The notes beneath the pieces are model-generated. The model was not told the origin of the DNA, ran no database searches, and worked only from the letters and a program-made list of their open reading frames with translations. DNA of 64,000 nt from contig RAZJ01000001.1 of NCBI GenBank assembly GCA_003612625.1, positions 1-64,000 of the forward strand, given 5' to 3'. The position numbers were made by a program, and so were the translations under genes. The stretch comes from a bacterium 1XD42-1. Its GTDB lineage: Bacteria > Bacillota > Clostridia > Oscillospirales > Ruminococcaceae. Positions 16,367-25,336 of this stretch are shown here, one piece after another (the stretch's first letter is position 1; every line of letters begins with the position of its first letter).

Positions 16367-18121
16367 ATGCCTTTAGATGGTGTTTTCCTAAACCAGCTCA
16401 CAAAAGAAATTTCAGACAGCGTTACGGGAGGACGGGTGGATAAAATCCATCAGCCGGCCCGTGAAACCATTGTTCTTTCCATTCGGGCCAAAGGCGGCAA
16501 CCATAAGCTTTTGTTTTGTGCTTCCGCTTCCAACCCCCGGGTTCATTTTACTTCCCTGCCGCAGGATAACCCCAAAAGCCCGCCTATGTTCTGTATGCTT
16601 ATGCGCAAACATTTGACAGGGGCAAAATTACTGGAAGTCCAGCAGTTGGGTCTGGACCGGGTTCTCCATTTGAAATTTGAAACGGCCAACGAACTGGGAG
16701 ATCGGGTTGTCCTGACCTTAGCGGCAGAAATTATGGGCCGCCGCAGCAATGTGATTTTAGTGGATCAGGATGGCCGGATTATTGATTCCATTAAACGGGT
16801 AACAGAAGAAATGAGCCGGGTACGGCCTGTGCTGCCGGGAATGCGTTATACCTTAGCCCCTGCTCCGGATCGGCTGGATATTTTTACGGCATCCCCTTCC
16901 GAAATCTTAAACCGGGTCAAGCAAATCCCTGACGAGCTTTCCAAAGCCCTTGGAAAAGCCCTAGAAGGGGTCAGCCCTTTGATCTGCCGGGAAATTACTT
17001 ATCATGTTCTCCGGGATAACAGCATTCAAGGGGACCGCCTCAATGAAGAACAGGAAACCCGGTTAAAATTTTATTTGTCCCGCTTATCCGATCAGCTCAA
17101 CCAGGGGGAAGCTGCACCCGTTATGCTGCTGGATTCCGCAGGGAAGCCAAAAGATTTTTCTTATATGGACATCCACCAGTACGGCCATATGATGGTAGGG
17201 CGCACCTACGATTCATACAGCGAAATGCTGGATACGTTTTACAGCGAAAGGGACCGGATTGATAAAGTCCACCAGCGCAGTGCGGATCTGTTTAAGCTGC
17301 TGGTGAATCTGAACGACCGCCTTTCCCGAAAATTAGCGGCCCAGCGGGAAGAATTAAAAGCTTCCACGGAACGGGACAAGCTGAAAATGTACGGCGATTT
17401 ATTGAGCAGCAATTTACACCTGCTCCACAAAGGAATGGAATCTGCCACCGTAGAAAACTATTATGAAAACGGGGCCTTAGTTGAAATCCCCTTGGACGCC
17501 ATGTATACGCCTGTACAAAATGCCCAGAAATATTATACAGCCTACCGCAAAGCCGATACCGCAGAAAAAAAATTGCGGGCTTTGATCGAACAGGGAGAAG
17601 CGGAATTAGCTTATTTGGATACGGTTTTTGATGAATTGAGCCGGGCTTCTTTAGAAAGCGAATTAACTGCAATCCGGACGGAACTGGCCGGACAGGGCTA
17701 CATCCGCAAGAATACCCGCCGGGGCATGAAAGAAGAAAAATTAAGCCCTTTGCGTTATGTTTCTGACGATGGGTTTACCATTTACTGCGGCCGGAACAAT
17801 TTACAAAATGAAAAGCTGACCTTAAAGGACAGCCGGAAAAGTGATATTTGGTTCCACACCCAGAAGATCCCCGGTTCCCATGTAGTAATCGTATCCCAGG
17901 GCCAGTCCGTACCCAGCCGCACACTGGAACAGGCGGCTGTCATTGCGGCTTACCATTCCAAGGGCCGGGAAGCCGGAAAAGTTGCCGTAGATTATACCGA
18001 AATCCGCAACGTATGGAAACATCCTTCCGGAAAACCGGGGCTTGTTTTATATGAGCCTTATACAACCGCCATTGTGGAAGCAGATGAAGCCCTGGTAGGA
18101 CGTCTGGCCCGCAGCGTATAG
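16367..18121 (+). CDS. rqcH: RqcH / NFACT ribosome-quality-control protein
   Basis: A 584-residue homologue of RqcH (Rqc2), which binds split 50S subunits and directs alanine tailing of stalled peptides. The NFACT-N domain (residues 1-180) has the LDGVFLNQL start, RKHLTGAK and the conserved DR pair in GLDRVLHLKF. A helix-hairpin and long coiled coils follow (about 270-440), and the C-terminal NFACT-R domain has DIWFHTQKIPGSHVVI near residue 490. Older annotations call the family fibronectin-binding protein. AGGGGAGGGATG precedes the ATG. It is a stand-alone gene between the aminotransferase and the SCP2 operon. Confidence 0.94.
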   Translation: MPLDGVFLNQLTKEISDSVTGGRVDKIHQPARETIVLSIRAKGGNHKLLFCASASNPRVHFTSLPQDNPKSPPMFCMLMRKHLTGAKLLEVQQLGLDRVLHLKFETANELGDRVVLTLAAEIMGRRSNVILVDQDGRIIDSIKRVTEEMSRVRPVLPGMRYTLAPAPDRLDIFTASPSEILNRVKQIPDELSKALGKALEGVSPLICREITYHVLRDNSIQGDRLNEEQETRLKFYLSRLSDQLNQGEAAPVMLLDSAGKPKDFSYMDIHQYGHMMVGRTYDSYSEMLDTFYSERDRIDKVHQRSADLFKLLVNLNDRLSRKLAAQREELKASTERDKLKMYGDLLSSNLHLLHKGMESATVENYYENGALVEIPLDAMYTPVQNAQKYYTAYRKADTAEKKLRALIEQGEAELAYLDTVFDELSRASLESELTAIRTELAGQGYIRKNTRRGMKEEKLSPLRYVSDDGFTIYCGRNNLQNEKLTLKDSRKSDIWFHTQKIPGSHVVIVSQGQSVPSRTLEQAAVIAAYHSKGREAGKVAVDYTEIRNVWKHPSGKPGLVLYEPYTTAIVEADEALVGRLARSV

Positions 18122-18203
18122 CCTGGCAGCCTGCGAAACTTCGGGAAAATTGCGGAAAAAAGAAAGTTCCGGAAGAAAGTACCTTTAAAATCCCTGGAAC
18201 ATC

Positions 18204-18232
18204 TTGCATTTTTTTCCCTATTCGTATATGAT
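18204..18232 (+). promoter_or_regulatory. Promoter of the SCP2-protein operon
   Basis: TTGCAT (18204-18209), 17-base spacer, TATGAT (18227-18232), 33 bases before the ATG at 18265. Confidence 0.7.
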
Positions 18233-18264
18233 AAGGACAAATTCACCGGAAGGGATGCAAGAAA

Positions 18265-18582
18265 ATGACGTTTCATGAAATTGTGGACAAGGTTAGAGAA
18301 AAATTTTCTACTGCTGATGTCACAGGGATTCCAGGAAAAATGGCTGCCCAGTTCAATCTGACGGGAGAAGGCGAAGGCGCTTTTTATGCCGAAGTGAAGG
18401 ACGGGAAGCTTAGTATTGAACCTTATGAATATTATGACAGGGATGTACTGATTACCATATCAGGCGATAACCTGTTAAAAATGCTGGACGGGAAATTGAA
18501 CCCCATAACAGCTTATACTATGGGGAAGCTCCGTGTACAAGGCAATTTGGATGCGGCGCTGGAAATTGTTAAATTTATGTGA
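18265..18582 (+). CDS. SCP2 sterol-carrier-domain protein
   Basis: A 105-residue single-domain protein of the SCP2 lipid-binding fold. The landmarks are QFNLTGEGEGAFYAEVKDGK (residues 28-47), an amphipathic strand pair, then VLITISGDNLLKML and GKLNPITAYTMGKLRVQGNL (76-95), the typical C-terminal half in which the G-K-L-x-x-x-G-D/N block closes the hydrophobic tunnel. It probably binds an acyl or other hydrophobic ligand; its true ligand in anaerobes is not established. The stop overlaps the next ATG by one base (TGATG), so the two are coupled. Confidence 0.85.
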   Translation: MTFHEIVDKVREKFSTADVTGIPGKMAAQFNLTGEGEGAFYAEVKDGKLSIEPYEYYDRDVLITISGDNLLKMLDGKLNPITAYTMGKLRVQGNLDAALEIVKFM

Positions 18583-19091
18583 TGGCACAGAAGGACAAGC
18601 CTCCCCAACTCACGATGCTGGAAGCCAAAGGCATTTTTGCCCGGGATTGTTTCCGGTTCCAGGATCAGCCGGAAGTTTATTACTGCATTACCCGGAATAA
18701 ACGGTTTGTAGGCTTAAACGGGGAAGAAATGCCCCTGTCCGAAGATGATATTTGGGAACGGTATGACATTATTGAAAAAATCAGCCGGGCCGCCTTTGCC
18801 CAGGCCCAGTCTGAATACCGGGACCGGCTCTGGCAGGCAAGAGGTCAGCCAAATACTTTGGAGCTGGCTTCCCTGGCCCCTGCTTTTTTAGATGCTTACT
18901 GCAACCATTATGAAGACCGGAAATGGCAGGCTGTTTGCCGTTATGAAGAAGAAACGTTGCGGCGTTTACTGGATTTATCCATGGAAACCTTGTTCCCCCA
19001 TGAGGCAGGTACTTACCGGGACAGGCAAAGAACATACCAGCAAATGTACCGTGATTTGGTATTGGCAAAAGCTGCCCAGGCTGCCGGCTAA
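18582..19091 (+). CDS. Conserved-looking protein of unknown function, coupled to the SCP2 gene
   Basis: A 169-residue soluble protein. The first 55 residues look like a small domain (FARDCFRFQDQPEVYYCITR then NKRFVGLNGEEMPLSEDDIW). The remainder is helical and charged with many R, E, Y and W residues (YDIIEKISRAAFAQAQSEYR). There is no signal peptide, membrane segment or metal motif. The ATG at 18582 shares one base with the upstream stop; a GTG at 18579 is an alternative start. Coupling suggests a role with the SCP2 protein, but I do not recognise a family. Confidence 0.65.
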   Translation: MAQKDKPPQLTMLEAKGIFARDCFRFQDQPEVYYCITRNKRFVGLNGEEMPLSEDDIWERYDIIEKISRAAFAQAQSEYRDRLWQARGQPNTLELASLAPAFLDAYCNHYEDRKWQAVCRYEEETLRRLLDLSMETLFPHEAGTYRDRQRTYQQMYRDLVLAKAAQAAG

Positions 19092-19214
19092 AAGATGCTT
19101 TTCAAATGCCTGGTCCATAGGGATTCTTATGGGCCGGGTATTCTTTTTCCCAGGCTGAATCCCATAAAATTCCATAGTTTGTTAAAAAAATTTCAATATC
19201 TGCCCTGAAACACG

Positions 19215-19243
19215 TTGCATTAAAGGTCAGAATATGGTACACT
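19215..19243 (+). promoter_or_regulatory. Promoter of the oadG-oadB operon
   Basis: TTGCAT (19215-19220), 17-base spacer, TACACT (19238-19243). It leaves a leader of about 85 bases before the oadG ATG. The rest of the 19092-19337 gap shows nothing else. Confidence 0.65.
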
Positions 19244-19337
19244 AAATCGGGTAATTCAAAAGGGATAGGCTTTTTTACAGTCTGTTTCCCCGGTTTTGTT
19301 TTTAAAATTATTTTAATAAAGGTTAGGTGAGTGTCCT

Positions 19338-19718
19338 ATGGATTTAAGCAGTTTCAGCACACCTGAAATTGCCGTGGCAATGGTGTTCACCGGTCTGGTG
19401 GTCGTATTCTGTGCATTGGTAGGATTATGGTTTATTGTCGCCTTGTTTGGCAAAGCTTTTGAAGCTTTCCAAAATAAGCCAAAGCCTTCGGCACCTGCGG
19501 CCCCTCCTGCACCAAAAGCGGCTCCTCCTGCGGCCCCGGCTGCAAAAGCCCCTATGAAAATTGAACAAGGGATTGGAGACGAAACCGTCGCGGCGATTGT
19601 AGCAGCCATTACAGCAATGACTGGCGGTAAAGCTGTTATCCGCAGTGTGAAACGTTCCCGGGAAGCCCGTTCAAACTGGGCCCAGGCTGGCGTGGTACAG
19701 AATACCCAGCCGTTCTGA
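19338..19718 (+). CDS. oadG: OadG-family subunit of a sodium-pumping decarboxylase
   Basis: A 126-residue membrane protein with a single N-terminal transmembrane helix (about residues 10-36, IAVAMVFTGLVVVFCALVGL). A proline-alanine linker follows (48-75, PSAPAAPPAPKAAPPAAPAA) and a short soluble end (GIGDETVAAIVAAITAMTGG then KAVIRSVKRSREARSNW). OadG/gamma or delta subunits hold the soluble carboxyltransferase to the membrane beta subunit. It sits 61 bases before oadB, as expected. No biotin-attachment MKM motif is present. The alpha (carboxyltransferase) and biotin carrier subunits are not in the window. Confidence 0.85.
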   Translation: MDLSSFSTPEIAVAMVFTGLVVVFCALVGLWFIVALFGKAFEAFQNKPKPSAPAAPPAPKAAPPAAPAAKAPMKIEQGIGDETVAAIVAAITAMTGGKAVIRSVKRSREARSNWAQAGVVQNTQPF

Positions 19719-19779
19719 TACCGGATGCTGTCTGGAAAGCGGATTGAACCAACATAAATCATAGGAAAGGATTGAAACT

Positions 19780-20970
19780 ATGTTTGAAATTTTTTCCCAG
19801 GCTGTGGAAACATTAGCTTCAAAATCGGGTTTTGTAACAATCTTTCAGGACCCCCGCCAACTGGTGATGATTTTAGTTTCATTTGTTCTGTTGTATCTGG
19901 CCATTGGCAGAGGGTTTGAGCCATTGCTATTGCTTCCAATTGCTTTTGGGATGCTTTTAACCAATATCCCCGGTGCGGGATTGTACCATACGGAAATTTT
20001 TATCAATGAGACACAACATATTGACTGGGAACTGTTGTCTACCAGCGGAGGCTTATTGGACTACCTGTATCTGGGGGTAAAATTAGGGATTTATCCGCCG
20101 CTGATCTTCTTAGGCGTAGGCGCTATGACAGATTTTGGTCCCCTGATCGCAAATCCAAAGAGCTTTATTATGGGTGCTGCCGCCCAGTTAGGTATTTTTA
20201 TTGCTTTCTGCGGCGCGTTGCTGTTAGGCTTCTCCCCTTCCGAAGCCGGTTCCATTGGCATTATCGGCGGTGCAGACGGCCCGACCGCTATCTTTACAAC
20301 AACGCAGCTTGCTCCCTGGCTGTTAGGTTCCATTGCTATTGCTGCTTATTCTTATATGGCTCTGGTGCCCATTATCCAGCCTCCCATTATGAAGGCTTTA
20401 ACAACTCCAAAAGCCCGTGCAGTCCGGATGGAACAGCTTCGCCCTGTTTCTAAACTGGAAAAAATCGTATTCCCAATCTTAGTTACAATCGTTGTTTCCT
20501 TCTTAGTGCCGGATACCACACCGCTGATTGGTATGTTAATGTTAGGAAATCTGTTTAAGGAAAGCGGCGTTGCCGATCGTCTGTGCAAAACTGCTCAAAA
20601 TGAGCTGATGAATATTGTTACCATTTTCTTAGGCGTTACCGTTGGCGCAACCGCAACAGGTGCCAACTTCCTGACCTGGAGCACCATTAAAATCGTTGTT
20701 ATGGGCCTGGCAGCTTTCTGCTTCGGCACAATGGGCGGTGTCCTGTTAGGCGATTTGATGTATGTCCTTTCCGGCGGGAAAATCAATCCTTTGATCGGTT
20801 CCGCAGGTGTTTCTGCCGTACCAATGGCCGCCCGTGTTTCCCAAAAAGTCGGCCAGAAAGAAAATCCCAGCAACTTCTTACTGATGCATGCCATGGGCCC
20901 GAATGTAGCTGGCGTTATTGGTTCAGCCGTAGCAGCAGGTGTTTTGCTGTCCATTCTGCCTCATGTTTAA
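19780..20970 (+). CDS. oadB: Sodium ion-translocating decarboxylase subunit beta (OadB/MmdB/GcdB)
   Basis: A 396-residue polytopic membrane protein that couples decarboxylation of a carboxybiotin to export of Na+. The signatures include IGIIGGADGPTAIFTT (about residues 160-175), in which the conserved aspartate and serine/threonine residues bind sodium, and MLGNLFKESGVADRL (about 252-266). LPIAFGMLLTNIPGAGL near 50-66 is also typical. The family covers oxaloacetate, methylmalonyl-CoA and glutaconyl-CoA decarboxylases, and the subunit alone does not tell which. It is downstream of oadG and followed by a GC-rich hairpin terminator. Confidence 0.94.
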   Translation: MFEIFSQAVETLASKSGFVTIFQDPRQLVMILVSFVLLYLAIGRGFEPLLLLPIAFGMLLTNIPGAGLYHTEIFINETQHIDWELLSTSGGLLDYLYLGVKLGIYPPLIFLGVGAMTDFGPLIANPKSFIMGAAAQLGIFIAFCGALLLGFSPSEAGSIGIIGGADGPTAIFTTTQLAPWLLGSIAIAAYSYMALVPIIQPPIMKALTTPKARAVRMEQLRPVSKLEKIVFPILVTIVVSFLVPDTTPLIGMLMLGNLFKESGVADRLCKTAQNELMNIVTIFLGVTVGATATGANFLTWSTIKIVVMGLAAFCFGTMGGVLLGDLMYVLSGGKINPLIGSAGVSAVPMAARVSQKVGQKENPSNFLLMHAMGPNVAGVIGSAVAAGVLLSILPHV

Positions 20971-20994
20971 AAATATGTTCTGTCAGTAAAAGCG

Positions 20995-21020
20995 AGCCGC
21001 CGCACCCCAGTGCGGCGGCT
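20995..21020 (+). terminator. Terminator after oadB
   Basis: Perfect 10-base arms AGCCGCCGCA (20995-21004) and its complement (21011-21020) around CCCCAG, followed by the moderately T-rich TGTATCTTTATA. Confidence 0.75.
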
Positions 21021-21048
21021 TGTATCTTTATATAAGGAGTACCATATT

Positions 21049-23400
21049 ATGACAATTCAAGAGCGTTTCCTTATGGCACGCCGTCAAATTATTGATGATT
21101 TCTTTGCCCGGATGAATCCTATGCAGCGGAAAGCTGTTTATGAAATAGAAGGGCCTGTATTGATTTTGGCAGGCGCCGGCAGCGGCAAAACTACTGTGAT
21201 TATCAACCGGATTGCAAATATGATCCAGTTTGGGGACGCCTATAACAGTGAGCATGTGCCGGATACCATTACAGAAGATGATGTCAGCTTCTTAGAAGAA
21301 TATATCCAGGGGGATAACTGGGAAATGGAACAGGCATTTCAACTGATCCGCAACCGTCCGGTAATGCCCTGGAATATTTTAGCCATTACATTTACCAATA
21401 AAGCTGCCGGGGAATTGCGGGAACGCCTTGCTGCCATGCTGGGGGAAACCGGAGCCCAGGTAAATGCTTCTACTTTCCATTCCTGCTGTGCCCGTATTTT
21501 ACGCCGGGAAATTGAAGCGCTGGGGTATGGGAAATCTTTTACGATTTATGATACAGATGATTCCCTCCGTGTCATTAAAGCTGTGTTAAAATCCCTGAAC
21601 CTTTCAGAAAAACAATTTTCTCCGAAAAGCATTTTAGCTGCCATGGGACGGGCCAAGGATAATCTTTTAACGCCGGCAGAATATGCAGCTCAGGCAGGCC
21701 AGGACTATCTGCTGCAAGTGATTTCAAAAGTATATACCCAGTACCAGAAAGAATTAAAATCTGCCAATGCGGTGGATTTTGATGACATTATTATGCTGAC
21801 AGTACAGCTTTTCCAGCAATTCCCGGAAATATTAAATTATTACCGGAACCGGTTCCGGTATATTATGGTAGACGAATACCAGGATACCAACCATGCCCAG
21901 TTTGAACTGGTACGGCTTCTTTCTTCGGAAAGCAAAAATTTATGTGTCGTTGGGGATGATGACCAGAGTATCTATAAGTTCCGGGGAGCAACCATTGAAA
22001 ATATTTTGCAGTTTGAAGATACGTTTCCTGGCACACGGGTTATCCGTTTGGAGCAAAATTACCGCAGTACCGAAACCATTTTAAATATTGCCAATGCCGT
22101 TATCAGCCATAATACAAAACGGAAAGGAAAAACTTTATGGACTGAAAATGGCCAGGGTGAAAAAATGTATGTTTACCGGGCCGTCAATGAACACGGGGAA
22201 GCCCGCTTTATCTGTGAAACCATTACAAAGAACCATGCAAAAGGCTGCGCCTATAAAGATCATGTGGTTTTATACCGGATGAACGCACAATCTCAGGTTT
22301 TGGAGCAGGAGCTGATCCGCCAGGAAATTCCTTACCGGCTGATAGGCGGAATCCGTTTCTATGATCGCAAGGAAATCCGGGATGTAATTGCATATTTAAG
22401 CGTTTTAAACAACCCAGCCGATACCTTACGTTTACGCCGGATCATCAATGAACCAAAGCGCAAAATTGGCGACAGCACTTTAAATTTAGTATTGGAAACA
22501 GCCGCAGCTTTAGGAATTACTGCTTTTGAAGTATTGGAACACGCAAAAGATTATCCTGCCCTGGAACGGCGGGCTTCTGATTTGGAAGGCTTTGCAGCCT
22601 TAATGCGGGAACTGATGGAAGCGGCAGATACCATCCCATTGGAAGCCCTGCTGGATCAGCTTTTGGAAAAAACAGGTTACTTAACCATGCTGAAAGGGGA
22701 AGGCTTAGAAGGTTACGGACGGATTGAAAACGTAGAAGAATTAAAGTCTACTATGAACCGCTACGAAGAAGCCAACCCGGAAAGCAGTTTAGCCGGATTC
22801 TTAGAGGAAATCTCTTTATATACGGATATTGACCGTTATGACGCTTCCGCAGATGCCGTTGTTTTAATGACCATGCACGCAGCCAAGGGATTGGAATTTG
22901 ATACTGTATTTGTTGCCGGCATGGAAGACGGCATTTTCCCCGGGGCCCAGTCTATTTATGAGCCGGAACTGCTGGAAGAAGAACGGCGGCTTGCTTATGT
23001 TTCCTTAACCCGGGCAAGGAAACAGCTTTACCTTTCCAATGCGGCTTTGCGGATGATGTTTGGCCAGACCATGCGCAACCGGCCTTCCCTGTTTTTAAAA
23101 GAAATCCCTCAGGAGCTTTATGAAATGGAGGATGCCACCGTAACCCGCCGGATGCAAAGTCATGAAATCGAAGCGAAAAAGAAGAAAAAACCGCAATTTG
23201 ACAAAAAAATGGGGATTGGCCAGGCCCAGCGTTCCACAGAAGTTTATCAGGCTGGAGATCATGTTTATCACGGGAAATTTGGGGAAGGCTTGATTTTATC
23301 CTGTACACCAATGGGAAATGACCAGCTTTTAGAAATTTCCTTTGGGGAGCACGGGGTAAAAAAGCTGATGGCAGCGTTTGCCCCCTTAAAGAAACAATAA
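21049..23400 (+). CDS. pcrA: ATP-dependent DNA helicase PcrA/UvrD
   Basis: A 783-residue superfamily 1A 3'-5' helicase for repair and removal of replication roadblocks. Walker A AGAGSGKTT is at residues 41-49, ITFTNKAAGELRERL is motif Ia, MVDEYQDTNHAQ is motif II, GDDDQSIYKFRGA is motif III, LEQNYRS is motif IV, TMHAAKGLEFD is motif V and AYVSLTRARK is motif VI. The last 55 residues form the PcrA Tudor-like domain (HGKFGEGLILS) that binds RNA polymerase. An insertion of about 50 residues (DAYNSEHVPDTITEDDVSFL and on) lies between motifs I and Ia. The ATG at 21049 follows AAGGAG. Confidence 0.95.
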   Translation: MTIQERFLMARRQIIDDFFARMNPMQRKAVYEIEGPVLILAGAGSGKTTVIINRIANMIQFGDAYNSEHVPDTITEDDVSFLEEYIQGDNWEMEQAFQLIRNRPVMPWNILAITFTNKAAGELRERLAAMLGETGAQVNASTFHSCCARILRREIEALGYGKSFTIYDTDDSLRVIKAVLKSLNLSEKQFSPKSILAAMGRAKDNLLTPAEYAAQAGQDYLLQVISKVYTQYQKELKSANAVDFDDIIMLTVQLFQQFPEILNYYRNRFRYIMVDEYQDTNHAQFELVRLLSSESKNLCVVGDDDQSIYKFRGATIENILQFEDTFPGTRVIRLEQNYRSTETILNIANAVISHNTKRKGKTLWTENGQGEKMYVYRAVNEHGEARFICETITKNHAKGCAYKDHVVLYRMNAQSQVLEQELIRQEIPYRLIGGIRFYDRKEIRDVIAYLSVLNNPADTLRLRRIINEPKRKIGDSTLNLVLETAAALGITAFEVLEHAKDYPALERRASDLEGFAALMRELMEAADTIPLEALLDQLLEKTGYLTMLKGEGLEGYGRIENVEELKSTMNRYEEANPESSLAGFLEEISLYTDIDRYDASADAVVLMTMHAAKGLEFDTVFVAGMEDGIFPGAQSIYEPELLEEERRLAYVSLTRARKQLYLSNAALRMMFGQTMRNRPSLFLKEIPQELYEMEDATVTRRMQSHEIEAKKKKKPQFDKKMGIGQAQRSTEVYQAGDHVYHGKFGEGLILSCTPMGNDQLLEISFGEHGVKKLMAAFAPLKKQ

Positions 23401-23418
23401 ATCGTTTAGGAGGGTATT

Positions 23419-24333
23419 ATGAAGAAAAAAACACTGGTCCGTTTATCCGTGGTTGCTGCGGCAGTCCTGCTGCTGTTTCTGGCTGGGGCGCCTTTATTCA
23501 GCATCAATGAACAGGAACAGGCTGTTATTGATACATTAGGGGTTCCAACTTCTGTCACTTCTCCGGGGCTGCATTTTAAAATCCCTTTCCTGCAAAAAGT
23601 CTATAAAGTTTCCACTGTAATCAACGGTTTCCCCATCGGCTATGATGTGGAAACCCGAGAAGCCATTGAATCAGAATCTTTGATGATTACTTCCGATTAT
23701 AATTTTGTAAATGTAGATTTTTATATCGAATATAAAGTTTCAGATCCTATAAAATTTTTATATGCTTCAGAAGAACCGGTTATGATTTTAAAAACACTGG
23801 CACAAAGCTACATCCGGGACACCATTGGGTTATATCCGGTAGACAGCGTCATTACAACAGGGAAAAATGAAATCCAAGGGGAAATCAAAGACAAGCTCAT
23901 TGAACGGCTGGAAAAAGAAGATATTGGTTTGCAGTTAGTCAATATTACAATCCAGGATTCCAGCCCTCCCACAGCCGCTGTTTTAGAAGCCTTTAAAGCA
24001 GTTGAAACAGCAAAACAAGGGAAAGAAACTGCCATCAATGACGCCAATAAATACCGTAATGAGCAGATCCCTGCGGCAGATGCAAAAGTAGATGAAATTA
24101 AAAAGAAAGCACAAGCTACAAAGGACAGCCGGATCAATGAAGCATTGGGGCAGGCCGCACGTTTTAACGCAATTTATGCGGAATATGTAAAAAATCCATT
24201 GATCACAAAGCAGAGAATGTTATATGAAACATTGGAAGAAGTTTTGCCGGATTTAAAAATTATTGTTGACGGCGGGGACGGGACTACCAGCAAGCTGCTT
24301 CCTTTGGATACGCTGACTGGAAAGGAGGAATAA
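23419..24333 (+). CDS. hflK: SPFH-domain protease modulator, HflK-like
   Basis: A 304-residue membrane-anchored band-7/SPFH protein. A single N-terminal transmembrane helix (residues 6-28) is followed by the SPFH domain (SINEQEQAVIDTLGVPTSV, PGLHFKIPFLQKVY, VDFYIEYKVSDP). Then comes a long helix with AVETAKQGKETAINDANKYR (about 195-214), the coiled-coil stalk. HflK and HflC form a cage around the FtsH protease. It is paired with hflC 4 bases downstream and lies 18 bases after pcrA. Which member of the pair is K and which is C is assigned by order and sequence feel. Confidence 0.85.
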   Translation: MKKKTLVRLSVVAAAVLLLFLAGAPLFSINEQEQAVIDTLGVPTSVTSPGLHFKIPFLQKVYKVSTVINGFPIGYDVETREAIESESLMITSDYNFVNVDFYIEYKVSDPIKFLYASEEPVMILKTLAQSYIRDTIGLYPVDSVITTGKNEIQGEIKDKLIERLEKEDIGLQLVNITIQDSSPPTAAVLEAFKAVETAKQGKETAINDANKYRNEQIPAADAKVDEIKKKAQATKDSRINEALGQAARFNAIYAEYVKNPLITKQRMLYETLEEVLPDLKIIVDGGDGTTSKLLPLDTLTGKEE

Positions 24334-24337
24334 GATT

Positions 24338-25318
24338 ATGAATTTTTGGAATCAATTTTTTCATAATATCTATCCGGGCAGGCAGAATCCCCAGCCGCAA
24401 ATGGAACCTTCCCCTCAAAAAAATCCGGAAATGGTCAGCCGTGCCGTTAAGAAAATGAAACGGGTTGTCATATTTTTAATCATTTTGTTTGCGGCAATGA
24501 TAATCGCTTTGAATGCTATGGTTGTCACGGAAGCCAATGAATATAAAATGATCCAGCAGTTCGGGAAAATTGTTACAGTATACAGTGAGCCGGGTTTAAA
24601 ATTTAAACTTCCTTTTGTCCAGTCTGTCCGGCAGGTGCCTAAAATGGTTTTAATTTACGACCTGCCGATTTCTGACGTTATCACCAAAGATAAAAAAACA
24701 ATGGTAGCTGACAGCTTTGTATTATGGCGCGTAACCGATCCGGTCATATTCCTTCAGACATTAAACGGGAATGTTTCCAATGCGGAAGCCCGTATCAGCA
24801 CCATTGTTTATAACTCCATGAAAAATGTAATCAGCAGTTTAACGCAAACTGAGATTATCAGCGGACGGGATAAATTAGCAAATGCAATTTTCCAAAATAT
24901 TGGAGAAGGGATGCACCAATACGGGATCGAGCTGGTAGCCGTAGAAACAAAACATCTGGATTTACCGGATGAAAATAAACAGGCTGTTTATGCCAGGATG
25001 ATTTCCGAACGGAACAATATCGCAGCTTCTTACACGGCACAGGGGGAATCGGAAGCAAAACAAATTAAAACCCAAACAGATACAGAAATTACCGTAAGGA
25101 TTTCCCAGGCAAATGCAGAAGCTGAAAAGCTCATGGCCGAAGGGGAATCCCGCTATATGCAGATCTTAGCGGAAGCTTATGCCGATCCGGAAAAAGCAGA
25201 TTTCTACTCCTTTGTCCGTTCGCTGGATGCTGTCAGCGCGGCCATGGTAGGAAATAATAAAACTTTAATTTTAACAAAAGATTCCCCCATTGCGGAAATA
25301 TTTTACGGTGCGGGATAA
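24338..25318 (+). CDS. hflC: SPFH-domain protease modulator, HflC-like
   Basis: A 326-residue partner of the preceding protein. An N-terminal proline/glutamine-rich segment (residues 10-35) precedes the transmembrane helix (44-63, VVIFLIILFAAMIIALNAMV). The SPFH domain follows (EYKMIQQFGKIVTVYSEPGL and VLWRVTDPVIFLQTL). The stalk helix has QGESEAKQIKTQTDTE and EAEKLMAEGESRYMQI, close to HflC proteins, and the end SFVRSLDAVSAAM is typical for HflC. The two genes would form one HflKC complex controlling FtsH. The start codon follows AAAGGAGG, with 4 bases between the genes. Confidence 0.88.
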   Translation: MNFWNQFFHNIYPGRQNPQPQMEPSPQKNPEMVSRAVKKMKRVVIFLIILFAAMIIALNAMVVTEANEYKMIQQFGKIVTVYSEPGLKFKLPFVQSVRQVPKMVLIYDLPISDVITKDKKTMVADSFVLWRVTDPVIFLQTLNGNVSNAEARISTIVYNSMKNVISSLTQTEIISGRDKLANAIFQNIGEGMHQYGIELVAVETKHLDLPDENKQAVYARMISERNNIAASYTAQGESEAKQIKTQTDTEITVRISQANAEAEKLMAEGESRYMQILAEAYADPEKADFYSFVRSLDAVSAAMVGNNKTLILTKDSPIAEIFYGAG

Positions 25319-25336
25319 AATCCAGAGAATGGACAA

